In this document: piece by piece, positions 31,719 through 40,637 of the stretch
How positions within the stretch are numbered: position 1 is the first letter of the stretch
How the letters are laid out: each line of letters starts with the position of its first letter
Source of the DNA: Parvibaculaceae bacterium PLY_AMNH_Bact1
Lineage (GTDB): Bacteria > Pseudomonadota > Alphaproteobacteria > Parvibaculales > Parvibaculaceae
Length of the DNA stretch: 64,000 bases
Direction: 5' to 3'
Assembly: GCA_032881465.1 (NCBI GenBank)
Contig: CP126168.1
Span: forward strand, 1,984,001-2,048,000
The notes under the pieces: model-generated
The model's database searches: none
What the model was told of the DNA's origin: nothing
The model's input: the letters and a program-made list of their open reading frames with translations, nothing else
Program-made: the position numbers and the translations under genes

Positions 31719-33491
31719 TTATGCGGACTTAAGTCCTGCAAGGAAATCATCCACATGTCCTTTGAGAGCATCTGCCTCTTTCGAGAGGTGCTCCACGGCA
31801 CCATTCACTCGGGTAGCAGAGTCGCCGGATACTTCTGTGGCTTTCTGGACGCCTGTCATGGATTCAGACAGTTCCTGGGTACCCTGGGCGGCCTGTTGAA
31901 CACTGCCACTGATCTCATGCGTGGCATTTTTTTGCTCTTCAATCGCAGACGCCACGGTGGACGAGTATGAATCGATCTCACTAATCGTCTTCGTGATCTC
32001 AGAAATCGCCGCAACAGATCTTCCTGTGACAGCCTGAATTTCAGTGATCTGCGTCGTGATCTCACCCGTCGCTTTCGCAGTCTGATTTGCCAGCCCCTTA
32101 ACCTCGGACGCAACAACGGCAAACCCTTTGCCCGCCTCGCCAGCGCGCGCGGCCTCAATCGTCGCATTCAACGCCAACAGGTTCGTTTGGTCGGCAATAT
32201 CGCTGATCAGATCAACCACATCGCCAATCTTCGAAGCCGCTTCTGCAAGGCTTGTCACTGATTGGGTCGTGGTCTCGGCATCTTCTACAGCCTGTTGTGT
32301 CACCTTTGCCGTTTTCGCAATGGTATTAGACACTTCGTTGATAGAGGCTGCCATTTCTTCCGCAGCAGAGGCAACAACCTGTACATTGGTACTGGTTTCC
32401 TCCGTCGCAGCAGAAACAGTCGCCGTCTGGGATCTGGATGTGTTCGCGGCTTCGCTCATCTCTTTGGATGCCGCGCCCAGAGTGGTGACACTTTCGCGGA
32501 AAGACTCGATGACGGATGCAACCGACGCATCAAATTCTTCCGTCAGGCGGTCCATTGCCTCTCTCTTACTCGCTTCCGCAGCATCGAGCTCTTCCTGATG
32601 CTTTTTCGTCGCCGCTTGCGCATCTTCAGTTGCCTGGCGCAAAACACCATAGGCTTCGGCAGTCCGGCCAATTTCATCCGCACTATTCACGGCAACCTCA
32701 TGGCTGGTATCGCCCTTAGCCAGAGTGGCCAGGGCGTCAACAACGTTCCTGAGAGGCCCGACAATGCCACGAACCACCACAAAGCCAACTACCCCGGAGA
32801 TCACGACAGCCACCACTGTCAGAATGAAAACCATCCAGACCGCCATGGCCTCATGTTCTTTCACGACGTTTAGGGAGTCCGCCGTAAGATGCTCAATTTC
32901 CACAAGAATTTCAGTAATTTCTTTATCAAGCGCATCTTCTTCGGCATGAACGGTGTGAGCCAACTCCTTGATCCCAGTGGTCTCTCCACGTCGGATCATT
33001 TCAATCAGTTCATCAGCGTGCCTCTGATAGACGACATGCCCCTTGTCAAAGTGCTTTAGTGATTTAAGAATGGCAGTGTACCGCTCCACGACGGTGGCCA
33101 AGGGCGTAACCTCAGCCGCCTCCGCAGCAATCTCTTCAGCGGTGATAATCGTTTCAGCTACGATTTTGCCATCCTTTTGAAAGCTTTCAACGAGCGGGGC
33201 CAAATCAGAACTCAACGGCCGCCCATATGATGAATAGGACAGCGCCAGAATGCGTTCGAAGTAAACCGCTTGCTCTAGCTGTGTCAGCGCAACCTTGGTG
33301 ACCACTTCGGTCAACGGCATCTGCCGATCCGAGACCTCTTCAATCTCTGTTGTGATTGACGCCATCTGCCATAGCGTGACAGAGCTCGTTGCTATGAAAC
33401 AAAAAGTTAGAAAACCAAGAACACCATAGATCTTTTGCGAAACCATAAGCTTGGCAAGGCTCAAACGCCCGCCGAAAAGAAGCCGATTCAT
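31719..33491 (-). CDS. Methyl-accepting chemotaxis protein
   Basis: The 590-residue protein starts at the ATG 33489-33491 with GGTGGA close upstream; an ATG 13 codons earlier is possible. It has a cytoplasmic stub, a first membrane helix at about residues 21-42, a periplasmic four-helix sensor of about 180 residues, a second helix at about 216-238, HAMP, and the coiled-coil signalling domain. The tip reads [20 protein letters not shown], then [19 protein letters not shown]. There is no CheB/CheR-tethering pentapeptide at the C-terminus. No che genes are nearby. The ligand is unknown. Confidence 0.93.
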   Translation of the reverse strand: MNRLLFGGRLSLAKLMVSQKIYGVLGFLTFCFIATSSVTLWQMASITTEIEEVSDRQMPLTEVVTKVALTQLEQAVYFERILALSYSSYGRPLSSDLAPLVESFQKDGKIVAETIITAEEIAAEAAEVTPLATVVERYTAILKSLKHFDKGHVVYQRHADELIEMIRRGETTGIKELAHTVHAEEDALDKEITEILVEIEHLTADSLNVVKEHEAMAVWMVFILTVVAVVISGVVGFVVVRGIVGPLRNVVDALATLAKGDTSHEVAVNSADEIGRTAEAYGVLRQATEDAQAATKKHQEELDAAEASKREAMDRLTEEFDASVASVIESFRESVTTLGAASKEMSEAANTSRSQTATVSAATEETSTNVQVVASAAEEMAASINEVSNTIAKTAKVTQQAVEDAETTTQSVTSLAEAASKIGDVVDLISDIADQTNLLALNATIEAARAGEAGKGFAVVASEVKGLANQTAKATGEITTQITEIQAVTGRSVAAISEITKTISEIDSYSSTVASAIEEQKNATHEISGSVQQAAQGTQELSESMTGVQKATEVSGDSATRVNGAVEHLSKEADALKGHVDDFLAGLKSA

Positions 33492-34062
33492 TATTTCCAC
33501 CCAAAAATTTGTAACCACCAAAAAATTCATTCATGTCCCGGTCAAAACCAATTTAGATCAAAGTCTCTACGAAACTCCTAATTCCACGTAACTAAAAGTG
33601 GGAAAAAGACCTGCACTGGTAGCGATCAAATCACTATCGCTGAGCACTTCACCCTTTAAGCTGACGGGGTATTGGCTCACGCGGTGCGCACAGTCTCCAA
33701 AAACTGGGACATATGACGTCTCAGGGTACTGTCTGTTTGGAAAGGGGCTCTACAGCAGCCTCGACACGGCGGGTAGCATCCCCCGACAGCTGAGCTGCTT
33801 TCTAAACACTACCGTTAATTGAGACAGTTACTGCGTGCCCATGGCTGCCTGTTGTGCACCGCCACCAATCTCATGGGTCGCTGCCATCTGGTTCATTTTC
33901 CCACCCAAATCTCAATTTCGACCTGCTGGGACCGCAATTCTAACGTTCTAGGAAACTCCTGGTTACACCTTTGGCAAGTTAAACGTTGAGAAAAGCCAAT
34001 TTCCGGAACTCATCGCTTGCGGCTCACGAAGAGCGCCAGTATGTTGGCGCCGAATCTAAGGG
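33492..34062. other. Gene-poor decayed stretch
   Basis: About 570 nt between the chemotaxis gene and tRNA-Thr hold no intact gene. It should contain the chemotaxis gene's promoter on its left side. A 74-codon plus frame at 33598-33822 has neither a ribosome site nor recognisable features. A short remnant of a second chemotaxis gene lies at 33828-33905. The rest is unassigned. Confidence 0.6.
33828..33905 (-). pseudogene. Short remnant of a chemotaxis-protein gene
   Basis: The minus frame ends NQMAATHEIGGGAQQAAMGT-Q-stop. It aligns with [20 protein letters not shown] of the neighbouring receptor (ATHEI, QQAA and GTQ are shared) but has a stop codon immediately after GTQ. No further similarity is seen on either side. 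This is a degraded piece of a second, related receptor gene. Confidence 0.7.
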
Positions 34063-34138
<76 letters not shown>

Positions 34139-34265
34139 TTTCCCCCACAAACTGTCCATATGTGAGCGCCGGTCCCAGAATATCCGCTGGACTGGGCCTT
34201 GCTGCACCTCTCACAAAGTCCGATAGTATTAGAGACTTGGGGTCAGCGACTGTAGGACATAATTC

Positions 34266-35123
34266 ATGACATTAGTCTCCCACCCGGCCCTCCGGCCCGG
34301 CAGCACCGCAGTCATTACCGGTGGTGCCAATGGGATCGGCCTGGCTGCTGGTGTTCGATACGCCTCCATGGGCATGAATGTTCTCGTTGCGGATCGAGAC
34401 GTCGAACAACTTGAGGTAGCCGAAGAAGCTCTTCAGGCCGCCGCTGCGAATGGCGCCAAAACAATGGGACTCACATGTGATGTGAGCATTGCATCAGAGC
34501 TCACCGAGCTTGCTCAGACCGCCACAGAAACATTCGGCACCGTCAATGTCTTGATGAACAATGCCGGCGCAGGCATGAACCCCGGCAAGCCTTGGGAAAA
34601 TACAGGTGGGTGGAAGAAACTCCTCGACGTTAATCTCTGGGGCGTCATTCATGGTGTTCAAGCCTTCGTACCCGCCATGCTGGAAGCCGGAAATCCAGGT
34701 CTGGTGATCAATACAGGCTCCAAACAGGGCATCACCCGCCCGCCGGGCAATGCTGCCTACAATCTTTCCAAGGCGGGTGTCATTGCGTTCACAGAAGCGC
34801 TAGCGCACGAGCTGCGGCAAATTGAAGACTGCCAGCTTTCTGCCCACCTTCTGGTGCCCGGCTTCACCTATACCGGCATGATCTCCAAATTCCTGCCTGA
34901 GAAACCCGACACAGCCTGGACATCAGAACAAGTCGTCGACTTCATGCTGAAAAGCCTGGAGACTGACGACTTCTATATTCTCTGTCCCGATAATGATGTC
35001 AGCCGCGAAACGGATGAGCGGCGCATTCAATGGAACGCAGACGATCTCATCCAGAACCGCCCGGCTCTTTCAAGATGGCATCCCGATTATGCAATCGCCT
35101 TTGACGAGTTCATGAAGAAGTAG
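34266..35123 (+). CDS. Short-chain dehydrogenase/reductase (SDR 1)
   Basis: The 285-residue classical SDR has TGGANGIG (cofactor), NNAG, the catalytic Asn in DVNLWG, Ser in NTGSKQG and YNLSK (Tyr-x3-Lys). It reduces or oxidises an alcohol/carbonyl with NAD(P). A C-terminal extension after the core (DFYILCPDNDVSRETDERR) is typical of SDRs that act on bulky lipophilic substrates. It is the first gene of a plus-strand run SDR1-SDR2-SDR3. The substrate is unknown. Confidence 0.9.
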   Translation: MTLVSHPALRPGSTAVITGGANGIGLAAGVRYASMGMNVLVADRDVEQLEVAEEALQAAAANGAKTMGLTCDVSIASELTELAQTATETFGTVNVLMNNAGAGMNPGKPWENTGGWKKLLDVNLWGVIHGVQAFVPAMLEAGNPGLVINTGSKQGITRPPGNAAYNLSKAGVIAFTEALAHELRQIEDCQLSAHLLVPGFTYTGMISKFLPEKPDTAWTSEQVVDFMLKSLETDDFYILCPDNDVSRETDERRIQWNADDLIQNRPALSRWHPDYAIAFDEFMKK

Positions 35124-35280
35124 CCAAAGAGCTTGCAGACACCAAGTACGGGTGTCCCTGCGTCAACATTTTCCCGTTCACCTGACATTGGTTGGTTTGA
35201 GAAAGATTCACGGACAGCGCGCCGGCCGACCCCTGCCCCTCGTTATCAAAAGTCGCTACACTTTTTGCGACACGGGACAA

Positions 35281-36132
35281 ATGGGGAAAAGAAAAGTGAC
35301 CGACCATATTGAGAACAAGGTCATCATCGTCACAGGTGCTGGTGGTGGCTTCGGTCGCCTGGTTTGCGAGAAAGCAGGTGCACTCGGGGCCAAAATTCTG
35401 TGTGCGGACATTGATACATCCACACTCAATGAAACAGTCGAAATCGTCAGGTCAGCTGGCGGCATCGCATCAGCTGTTCAAACCGACGTCACCGACCTTA
35501 GTCAAATGAAAGCGCTTGCTGCGCACGCTCTCGAGGAACATGGCGCCATTGACGTCATGATCAACAATGCGGGTGTCATGCCGCTTTCCTTTTTCTCAGA
35601 CCACGAAGACGCAGCAGAGGCCTGGTCACGCTGCATTGATATCAATATCAAAGGCGTGCTGCACGGCATCACAGCAGTCTACGATCAAATGATCGCGCAG
35701 GGCCGTGGCCATGTAATCAACCTCTCATCGATATATGGAAATTTTCCGGTAGTAGGCGCTGCCGTCTATGGCGCGACCAAGACGGCTGTGAACTTCCTCT
35801 CAGAATCCCTGAGAGTCGAAGCACAAGGAAAGATCAAAGTGACCATTGTCAAACCGACCGGCGTGCCTGCGACAGGGCTTGGCTCGGGCGTTGTAAACGG
35901 AGAAGCCGTGGTTGGCATCCTTGGTCAAAACGCCCCCTCCTATTTGGGCACTCTCATGGAGCTTGCGGAAGGCAAGGCTGACCCGAAACAGGTAGATCCG
36001 GAACAGCCTGACTATGTGGCTCTCGACCCTTCCTATATTGCCGACGCGATCATTACAGCCATAGACCAACCCTGGGGCGTGTCTCTCGGAGACATCACCG
36101 TCCGCGCAACAGGTGACGGATACATTCTTTAA
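35281..36132 (+). CDS. Short-chain dehydrogenase/reductase (SDR 2)
   Basis: From the ATG at 35281 the product is 283 residues (MGKRKVTDHIENKVIIVTGA); a GTG at 35296 has a better purine-rich upstream stretch and is an alternative. Motifs are TGAGGGFGR, NNAG, the Asn in DINIKG, Ser in NLSSIYG and YGATK, all intact. It follows SDR1 by 157 nt, a spacer with a weak hairpin at 35138-35156. It is followed by SDR3 after 31 nt, so SDR2 and SDR3 are likely cotranscribed. Confidence 0.9.
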   Translation: MGKRKVTDHIENKVIIVTGAGGGFGRLVCEKAGALGAKILCADIDTSTLNETVEIVRSAGGIASAVQTDVTDLSQMKALAAHALEEHGAIDVMINNAGVMPLSFFSDHEDAAEAWSRCIDINIKGVLHGITAVYDQMIAQGRGHVINLSSIYGNFPVVGAAVYGATKTAVNFLSESLRVEAQGKIKVTIVKPTGVPATGLGSGVVNGEAVVGILGQNAPSYLGTLMELAEGKADPKQVDPEQPDYVALDPSYIADAIITAIDQPWGVSLGDITVRATGDGYIL

Positions 36133-36163
36133 ACAAAAGCCAAAACCAAAATGGGGAGACATC

Positions 36164-36949
36164 ATGAAGTTTGATGAAAACACCGCCGCCGTTGTAACGG
36201 GCGGCGCATCTGGCTTGGGGCAAGCCAGCGCCACGGCTCTGAGAGCTGCGGGCATCAAGGTCGCAATCTTTGATGTGAACGAAGAGAAGGGAAAAGAAGT
36301 CGCAGCCGACATCGGCGCGCTCTTCTGCAAGGTAGATATCACCAGCGAAGAAAACGTCATCGCCGGGTTTGAAGAAGCCCGCGCCGCCAACGGCCAGGAA
36401 CGCGTCTGCGTCCATTGCGCGCAAATCTCACGCGGCCGCATGAAAACCGTTGGTCGCAACAGAGAGACCGGTGAGCTTACCCGCTATCCGACAGAGAATT
36501 ATGAGTTCTCCATCCAAGGCATTCTGGTGGCGAGCTATCGCGTCGCGTCCCTATCTGCATTAGGCATGGCAGCACTTGATCCTTTGGAAGACGGCGAACG
36601 CGGTGTTATCACCCTCACCTCGTCTGCCGCAGCCCAAGATGCCCAGGTCGGACAGATTGGATACGGCTCTGGCAAAGCAGGCGTGAACGGCCTGGTGCTC
36701 CCCATGGCCCGCGACCTCATGGATCTGGGTATCCGGGTTAACTCCATCATGCCGGGTATTTTTGCGACACCGCCCATGCTGGGCGCGCCCCCCAAAGTGC
36801 TGAACACACTGGCGGCCTCTGTCCCCTTCCCCAAACGATTGGGCAACCCGGAAGAGTTTGGAAGCCTCGTTATGGAACTGGTCCGTAACAGTTACTTCAA
36901 CGGCCAAGCGCTTCGTCTCGACGGCGCGATCCGCATGCCACCGCGTTGA
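36164..36949 (+). CDS. HSD10-like SDR (SDR 3) with altered motifs
   Basis: The 261-residue product starts at the ATG 36164 behind GGGGAG. It is strongly like type-2 3-hydroxyacyl-CoA dehydrogenases (HSD17B10): AVVTGGASGLGQAS, PLEDGERGVI, LPMARDLMDLGIRVNSIMPG, SVPFPKRLGNPEEF and LDGAIRMPPR. Ser and Tyr-x3-Lys (YGSGK) of the active site are present. The NNAG-equivalent motif reads HCAQ instead of NCAG, and the catalytic Asn position (usually VNLMG) reads FSIQG. Activity may be altered. A beta-oxidation-like role fits the hydratase and dehydrogenase nearby. Confidence 0.88.
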   Translation: MKFDENTAAVVTGGASGLGQASATALRAAGIKVAIFDVNEEKGKEVAADIGALFCKVDITSEENVIAGFEEARAANGQERVCVHCAQISRGRMKTVGRNRETGELTRYPTENYEFSIQGILVASYRVASLSALGMAALDPLEDGERGVITLTSSAAAQDAQVGQIGYGSGKAGVNGLVLPMARDLMDLGIRVNSIMPGIFATPPMLGAPPKVLNTLAASVPFPKRLGNPEEFGSLVMELVRNSYFNGQALRLDGAIRMPPR

Positions 36950-36961
36950 AGGCAAACGCAA

Positions 36962-36991
36962 AACGGGAAGGCTCCAAAGAGACTTCCCGTT
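36962..36991. terminator. Convergent terminator between SDR 3 and SDR 4
   Basis: AACGGGAAG (36962-36970) and CTTCCCGTT (36983-36991) form a 9-bp perfect stem with a 12-nt loop between two convergent genes. In the minus-strand transcript the stem is followed by TTTTGCGTTT. It probably ends the SDR4 transcript and may also stop the plus-strand one. Confidence 0.6.
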
Positions 36992-37016
36992 CAAACAGTC
37001 TGATGTGTCGCGCCAG

Positions 37017-37790
37017 TTATTCCCCGGTGAGCGAGCGATGCAGTTTATTCATGCCACCAATCCAGCGATCATAATCGTCTGTCTTGCGCCGCATATAGCC
37101 AAGTACTTCCTTGTGGGGAAGAATACAGAACGTATTGTTCGCCAAGCCTTCCATCACCGCTTCCGCAAGCACATCGGGTTCCATCATACCGTCTGTCGCA
37201 GCAGCCTGAGTGCTGGCGCTGGCATTTGCCGTCATCGCAGTGCGCACCGCCTGCGGACAAAGGATCGAAACACCAATGCCCTGATGCTTGTAGGTAAGCG
37301 CCAACCATTCGCCAAAACCAACGGCTGCATGTTTTGTCACACCATAAGCAACGGAGCCGATCTGATTGAGCAACCCGGCAGCAGAGGCTGTATTGAGAAA
37401 ATAGCCGCCGCCCCGCTCAACCATTTTGGGCGCAAGATGCCGTGCCGCATAAACATGCGACATCACATTCACGTCCCAGGAGAGAGTCCACTCATCATTT
37501 GACGAAGAAAGATCACGGCCAGCCCCGATACCCGCATTGGAACAGAAGAGATCAATCGGACCGATCTCGGTTTCTGTCTTGTCGATGACAGCCTTGATGT
37601 CCTCTTCTTTGCTGACATCAGCCTGCATTGCCGTCCCGCCAAACTCAGCTGCTGTCGCCTTCGCGCCATCAAGATTGATATCAACGGATACAATGTGTTT
37701 TGCACCGGCAGCATAGAACCGCTTGACCAGCGCCACCCCAATGCCGCTCGCCGCACCCGTGACCACAATAATCTTATCTTTAACGTCCAA
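37017..37790 (-). CDS. Short-chain dehydrogenase/reductase (SDR 4)
   Basis: The start is the TTG at 37788-37790, 6 nt after GGGGAGA; it gives 257 residues beginning (M)DVKDKIIVVTGAASGIG. Open sequence upstream is not SDR-like. Motifs are TGAASGIG, SNAG, the Asn in DVNVMS, Ser in NTASAAG and YGVTK. The C-terminal segment is the extended type. It is divergent from the enoyl-CoA hydratase gene, with 184 nt between. Confidence 0.88.
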   Translation of the reverse strand: MDVKDKIIVVTGAASGIGVALVKRFYAAGAKHIVSVDINLDGAKATAAEFGGTAMQADVSKEEDIKAVIDKTETEIGPIDLFCSNAGIGAGRDLSSSNDEWTLSWDVNVMSHVYAARHLAPKMVERGGGYFLNTASAAGLLNQIGSVAYGVTKHAAVGFGEWLALTYKHQGIGVSILCPQAVRTAMTANASASTQAAATDGMMEPDVLAEAVMEGLANNTFCILPHKEVLGYMRRKTDDYDRWIGGMNKLHRSLTGE

Positions 37791-37891
37791 GGGTCTCTCC
37801 CCGTCTTTTGTATTTATTGATGAATTCCAGTTTGAGCAATCTAGCAGCCGGTCCAACATGAAGCACCCAAAATCAGACGCTGAGGAACCTG

Positions 37892-37904
37892 TTCCCCTAG
37901 GGAA
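37892..37904. promoter_or_regulatory. Short palindrome in the SDR4/hydratase divergent spacer
   Basis: TTCCC-CTA-GGGAA is a 13-bp perfect interrupted palindrome in the 184-nt spacer between divergently transcribed genes. This is a plausible operator position, but the site is short and no regulator gene is adjacent. No promoter pair was identified with confidence. Confidence 0.25.
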
Positions 37905-37974
37905 ATGGAATGTCGATTGGTCCGCTCTAGTGAACACGGTAAGCTCTCTTCAACGATGAAACAGGGAGAAGACC

Positions 37975-38715
37975 GTGAGCGATCTCGTTATCCGCGATGA
38001 CAAAAACGGCGTTGCAATTCTAACCATCAACCGTCCAGATAAATTGAATGCGCTTAACGTGGCTGCCTTTCAGGCACTCGAATCTCATATTGACGATCTG
38101 GAGAAACAGACAGAAACCGTTGGGTGCGTTGTCCTCCGCGGCAATGGCAAGTGCTTCTCAGCCGGGCATGACCTGAAGGACATTGAAGCGGGCGAGAAGC
38201 TTCCCCGTCCCAACTTCCAAGCGCACGTTATTGAACGTCTCGCAAACCTGCCTCAACCTGTCATAACTGCTGTCCACAGCCACTGCTATACCGGCGCGCT
38301 AGAGCTTGCACTCGCTGGAGACATCATTCTTGCGGCGGAGAATGCGAAATTCGCTGATACTCATGCCAAATGGGCACTGACCCCAGTGTGGGGTATGAGC
38401 CAGCGGCTGCCTCGCCGAATTGGCAAGGTGAAAGCGGCAGAGATGATGTTCACCGCCAAGACCTATTCCGGCCGCGAGGCGGAAGAGATCGGTCTCTGCA
38501 ATATCTGCTATCCCGATGAGGGCTTCGAGGCAGCCGTTGAGACCTTTTGCGCCGAGATGCTCACTAACTCCTGGTTCTCCCTTCGCGCCAACAAAAAGCT
38601 GCTCCGTGACACAGACGGCATGTCCATCGAAGCCGGCCTCGCCCACGAGATATACCAGAGCCAGGGCGTCGGGCCTGATATGGCAGAACGCATCGGAGGC
38701 TTTGGCAAAAAGTGA
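37975..38715 (+). CDS. Enoyl-CoA hydratase/isomerase family protein
   Basis: The 246-residue crotonase-fold protein starts at a GTG behind AGGGAGA. The oxyanion-hole segments are GNGKCFSAGHDLKDI and HSHCYTGALELALAGDI, the latter with the first acidic catalytic position (GALE). The segment where the second catalytic Glu usually lies reads LTPVWGMSQRLPRR without an obvious Glu, so isomerase or another crotonase activity is possible. Its stop overlaps the dehydrogenase start (GTGA). Confidence 0.88.
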   Translation: MSDLVIRDDKNGVAILTINRPDKLNALNVAAFQALESHIDDLEKQTETVGCVVLRGNGKCFSAGHDLKDIEAGEKLPRPNFQAHVIERLANLPQPVITAVHSHCYTGALELALAGDIILAAENAKFADTHAKWALTPVWGMSQRLPRRIGKVKAAEMMFTAKTYSGREAEEIGLCNICYPDEGFEAAVETFCAEMLTNSWFSLRANKKLLRDTDGMSIEAGLAHEIYQSQGVGPDMAERIGGFGKK

Positions 38716-39899
38716 CCGATCTCACTCAATTCACGGACGAAGTCCGTTCATTCATCTCTGAGAGCCTGACACCGGACCTGAAACGCGCTGGAGAACTCTG
38801 CGCAGGCATCTACGCTGATCAGCCCGTAGCAGTTGAGTGGCACCGGATCCTCAATAAACAAGGCTGGTCTGTCCCTGCCTGGCCGTTTGAGCATGGCGGC
38901 ACCGGTTGGGATTTGGAGCAGCACGCCATCTTCCAGCGGGAATTGATCCTGGCCGCCGCGCCGGTAGTCACCCCCAATGCTACACGTATGGTGGGACCCG
39001 TGGTGATCGCGTTTGGTTCAGAAGAACAAAAAACACAATATCTGCCACGCATCCGCAGCGGGGACGATTGGTGGGCACAAGGCTACTCCGAGCCAGGTTC
39101 AGGATCAGACCTCGCCTCACTGCAATGCAAAGCGGAGCGCGACGGTGATCACTATATCATCAATGGAACGAAGATCTGGACGACACATGCGCAATGGTCG
39201 AACAAGATTTTCTGCCTGGTACGCACCGACAATAGTGGCAAAAACCAACAAGGCATCACCTTCCTGCTCTTCGACATCGACCTTCCCGGCATTGAGATCA
39301 GGCCCCTGATTTCAATTTCCGGCGACCATGAATTCAATCAGGTCTTCTTCGAAAACGTCCGCGTGCCCGTTTCGGGACTTCTGGGAAAAGAGAATGACGG
39401 TTGGACGGTCGCCAAGTATCTTTTGCAGCACGAACGCAGTGGCAGTTATGCCCCCGGTCTGAAGACGCGGATCGACCTGCTCAAATCTTTTGCCCGCCAG
39501 GAACACAATGGAAGGACCGAACCGCTCCTGGCCGACGCAGCCTTTGCACATAAGATCGCCGCGACAGAGATCGAGCTTTCTGTCTTGGAGAGCTTTGAAC
39601 AGAAAATCTTTTCCGCTGTGAACAGCGGCGAAACCGTGGGCGCCATTTCTTCTGCGATCAAAGTCCGTGGAACAGAAATGCGCCAGCGCGTGACCGAACT
39701 GGTAGTAGAAGCCGTCGGATACTATGGCTTGCCCTACCAACCTGAGGCACGAGCGTTCGAAACCAATACAGCGCCTATCGGCTCAACTCTCGCTGCGACG
39801 GCTTTGCCGCAATACCTCAACGACCGCGCCGCGACAATCTATGCAGGCTCCAATGAAATTCAACGCAATATCATGACAAAGGCTGTTCTCGGCCTCTAG
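38712..39899 (+). CDS. Acyl-CoA dehydrogenase
   Basis: The 395-residue flavoprotein begins at a GTG overlapping the hydratase stop by 4 nt. It has QGYSEPGSGSDLASLQ and the C-terminal FAD/CoA segment YAGSNEIQRNI. The usual YEG catalytic Glu position is Ala (YAG), as in isovaleryl/long-chain types and several mycobacterial steroid FadE proteins, where the base comes from another position. It oxidises an acyl-CoA to the enoyl-CoA that a neighbouring hydratase could use. The substrate is unknown. Confidence 0.92.
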   Translation: MTDLTQFTDEVRSFISESLTPDLKRAGELCAGIYADQPVAVEWHRILNKQGWSVPAWPFEHGGTGWDLEQHAIFQRELILAAAPVVTPNATRMVGPVVIAFGSEEQKTQYLPRIRSGDDWWAQGYSEPGSGSDLASLQCKAERDGDHYIINGTKIWTTHAQWSNKIFCLVRTDNSGKNQQGITFLLFDIDLPGIEIRPLISISGDHEFNQVFFENVRVPVSGLLGKENDGWTVAKYLLQHERSGSYAPGLKTRIDLLKSFARQEHNGRTEPLLADAAFAHKIAATEIELSVLESFEQKIFSAVNSGETVGAISSAIKVRGTEMRQRVTELVVEAVGYYGLPYQPEARAFETNTAPIGSTLAATALPQYLNDRAATIYAGSNEIQRNIMTKAVLGL

Positions 39900-39916
39900 C
39901 CTATGATTTGTGCACG

Positions 39917-39947
39917 AAAAAAGCCGGTCTCGCGAACGAGACCGGCT
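39917..39947 (-). terminator. Intrinsic terminator of the small secreted-peptide gene
   Basis: AGCCGGTCTCG and CGAGACCGGCT (39922-39932 and 39937-39947) form an 11-bp perfect stem with a 4-nt loop. In the minus strand it is followed directly by TTTTTT. This is a textbook rho-independent terminator for the gene ending at 40019; it may also stop plus-strand reading from the acyl-CoA dehydrogenase. Confidence 0.85.
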
Positions 39948-40018
39948 CTCCGATGTCCGGGTTAGCTGAACGCGCAAGCCCCCACTTAGCGCATCACGGC
40001 CACCGCGCGGACCTCAGA

Positions 40019-40177
40019 TCAGTAACTCCAGTACCAGTCCCAAGACCAGCTGCCACCGCCACCGTTGTCACTACCACCAGAACAGGCGTAGGCAGGCTCC
40101 GCTGTGAGGGTTAGGGCACCCGCCCCGGCAAGAACGGCAAACAAGGCGCCAAAAACCATCATACGTGTGCGTTTCAT
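40019..40177 (-). CDS. Small secreted Gly/Trp-rich peptide, unknown
   Basis: This is a 52-residue frame starting at the ATG 40175-40177, with GGAG 8 nt upstream, and ending just before a strong terminator. Residues 1-31 look like a signal peptide (KRTR, then hydrophobic FGALFAVLAGAGALTL) with a likely cleavage after AYA. The predicted mature part is 21 residues: one Cys, a GGSDNGGGGS linker and an aromatic SWSWDWYWSY end. I do not recognise the family. Ribosome site, signal and terminator support a real gene. Confidence 0.7.
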   Translation of the reverse strand: MKRTRMMVFGALFAVLAGAGALTLTAEPAYACSGGSDNGGGGSWSWDWYWSY

Positions 40178-40373
40178 TTCAAAACTCCGTCGCAAGCATT
40201 GTCCCATTGCGAGACGTGTTGATTAGTTCACACCATCCCTCGCAGGAGATATGCCAAACCAAGGCTGCGCGATCCCCACATAGCGAAACTACCGTATTTT
40301 CGCTGAATTGGCCTTTTCAGAAAGTCTTAACGCCCCGGGTTCGAGGCTGGGCGCTCAAATCGCTGGAGGGGAA

Positions 40374-40394
40374 ATGGGGGTGATGGAGGCATAG
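40374..40394 (+). CDS. Six-codon leader ORF (MGVMEA)
   Basis: An ATG behind a strong GGAGGGG site starts a 6-codon frame that ends in TAG 3 nt before the ATG of the next gene. Ribosomes ending here would be placed on the next start, whose own GGAGG site lies within the mini-ORF. It could be a coupling leader or a chance reading; the strong ribosome site is the main support. Confidence 0.4.
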   Translation: MGVMEA

Positions 40395-40397
40395 CCA

Positions 40398-40631
40398 ATG
40401 TCTTTGAAAGACCAAGCTGTCAGAAATCTCACACAACCTCCCAGGGTCGCCGATTGGACAGACCTACCCGCCCAAGCCTGGAACGATATTCAGAAAACGA
40501 TAGTGCTCACCTGGGACGCCTGGACCGGCTTGTTCCCCAGGCTCGAGTTCTGGGATCCACTCGGCGCAACTGTTACGCTCAGCCTGTTTGTTGGACTGGT
40601 CGCATGGCTAATCAAAGTGAGGCCGGGATAG
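40398..40631 (+). CDS. Small membrane-anchored protein, unknown
   Basis: This is a 77-residue frame whose ATG lies 8 nt after GGAGG. It has a polar, Trp-rich N-terminal part and one hydrophobic C-terminal segment (TVTLSLFVGLVAWLI, about residues 58-72) followed by KVRPG, suggesting a tail-anchored inner-membrane protein with its N-terminus in the cytoplasm. I do not recognise it. It converges with the Cys-rich secreted protein gene 6 nt away. Confidence 0.55.
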   Translation: MSLKDQAVRNLTQPPRVADWTDLPAQAWNDIQKTIVLTWDAWTGLFPRLEFWDPLGATVTLSLFVGLVAWLIKVRPG

Positions 40632-40637
40632 CCCTAG

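Noticed and set aside
33598-33822. 74-codon plus frame before the chemotaxis remnant
   Set aside because: No ribosome site, no domain, and it lies in a decayed stretch.
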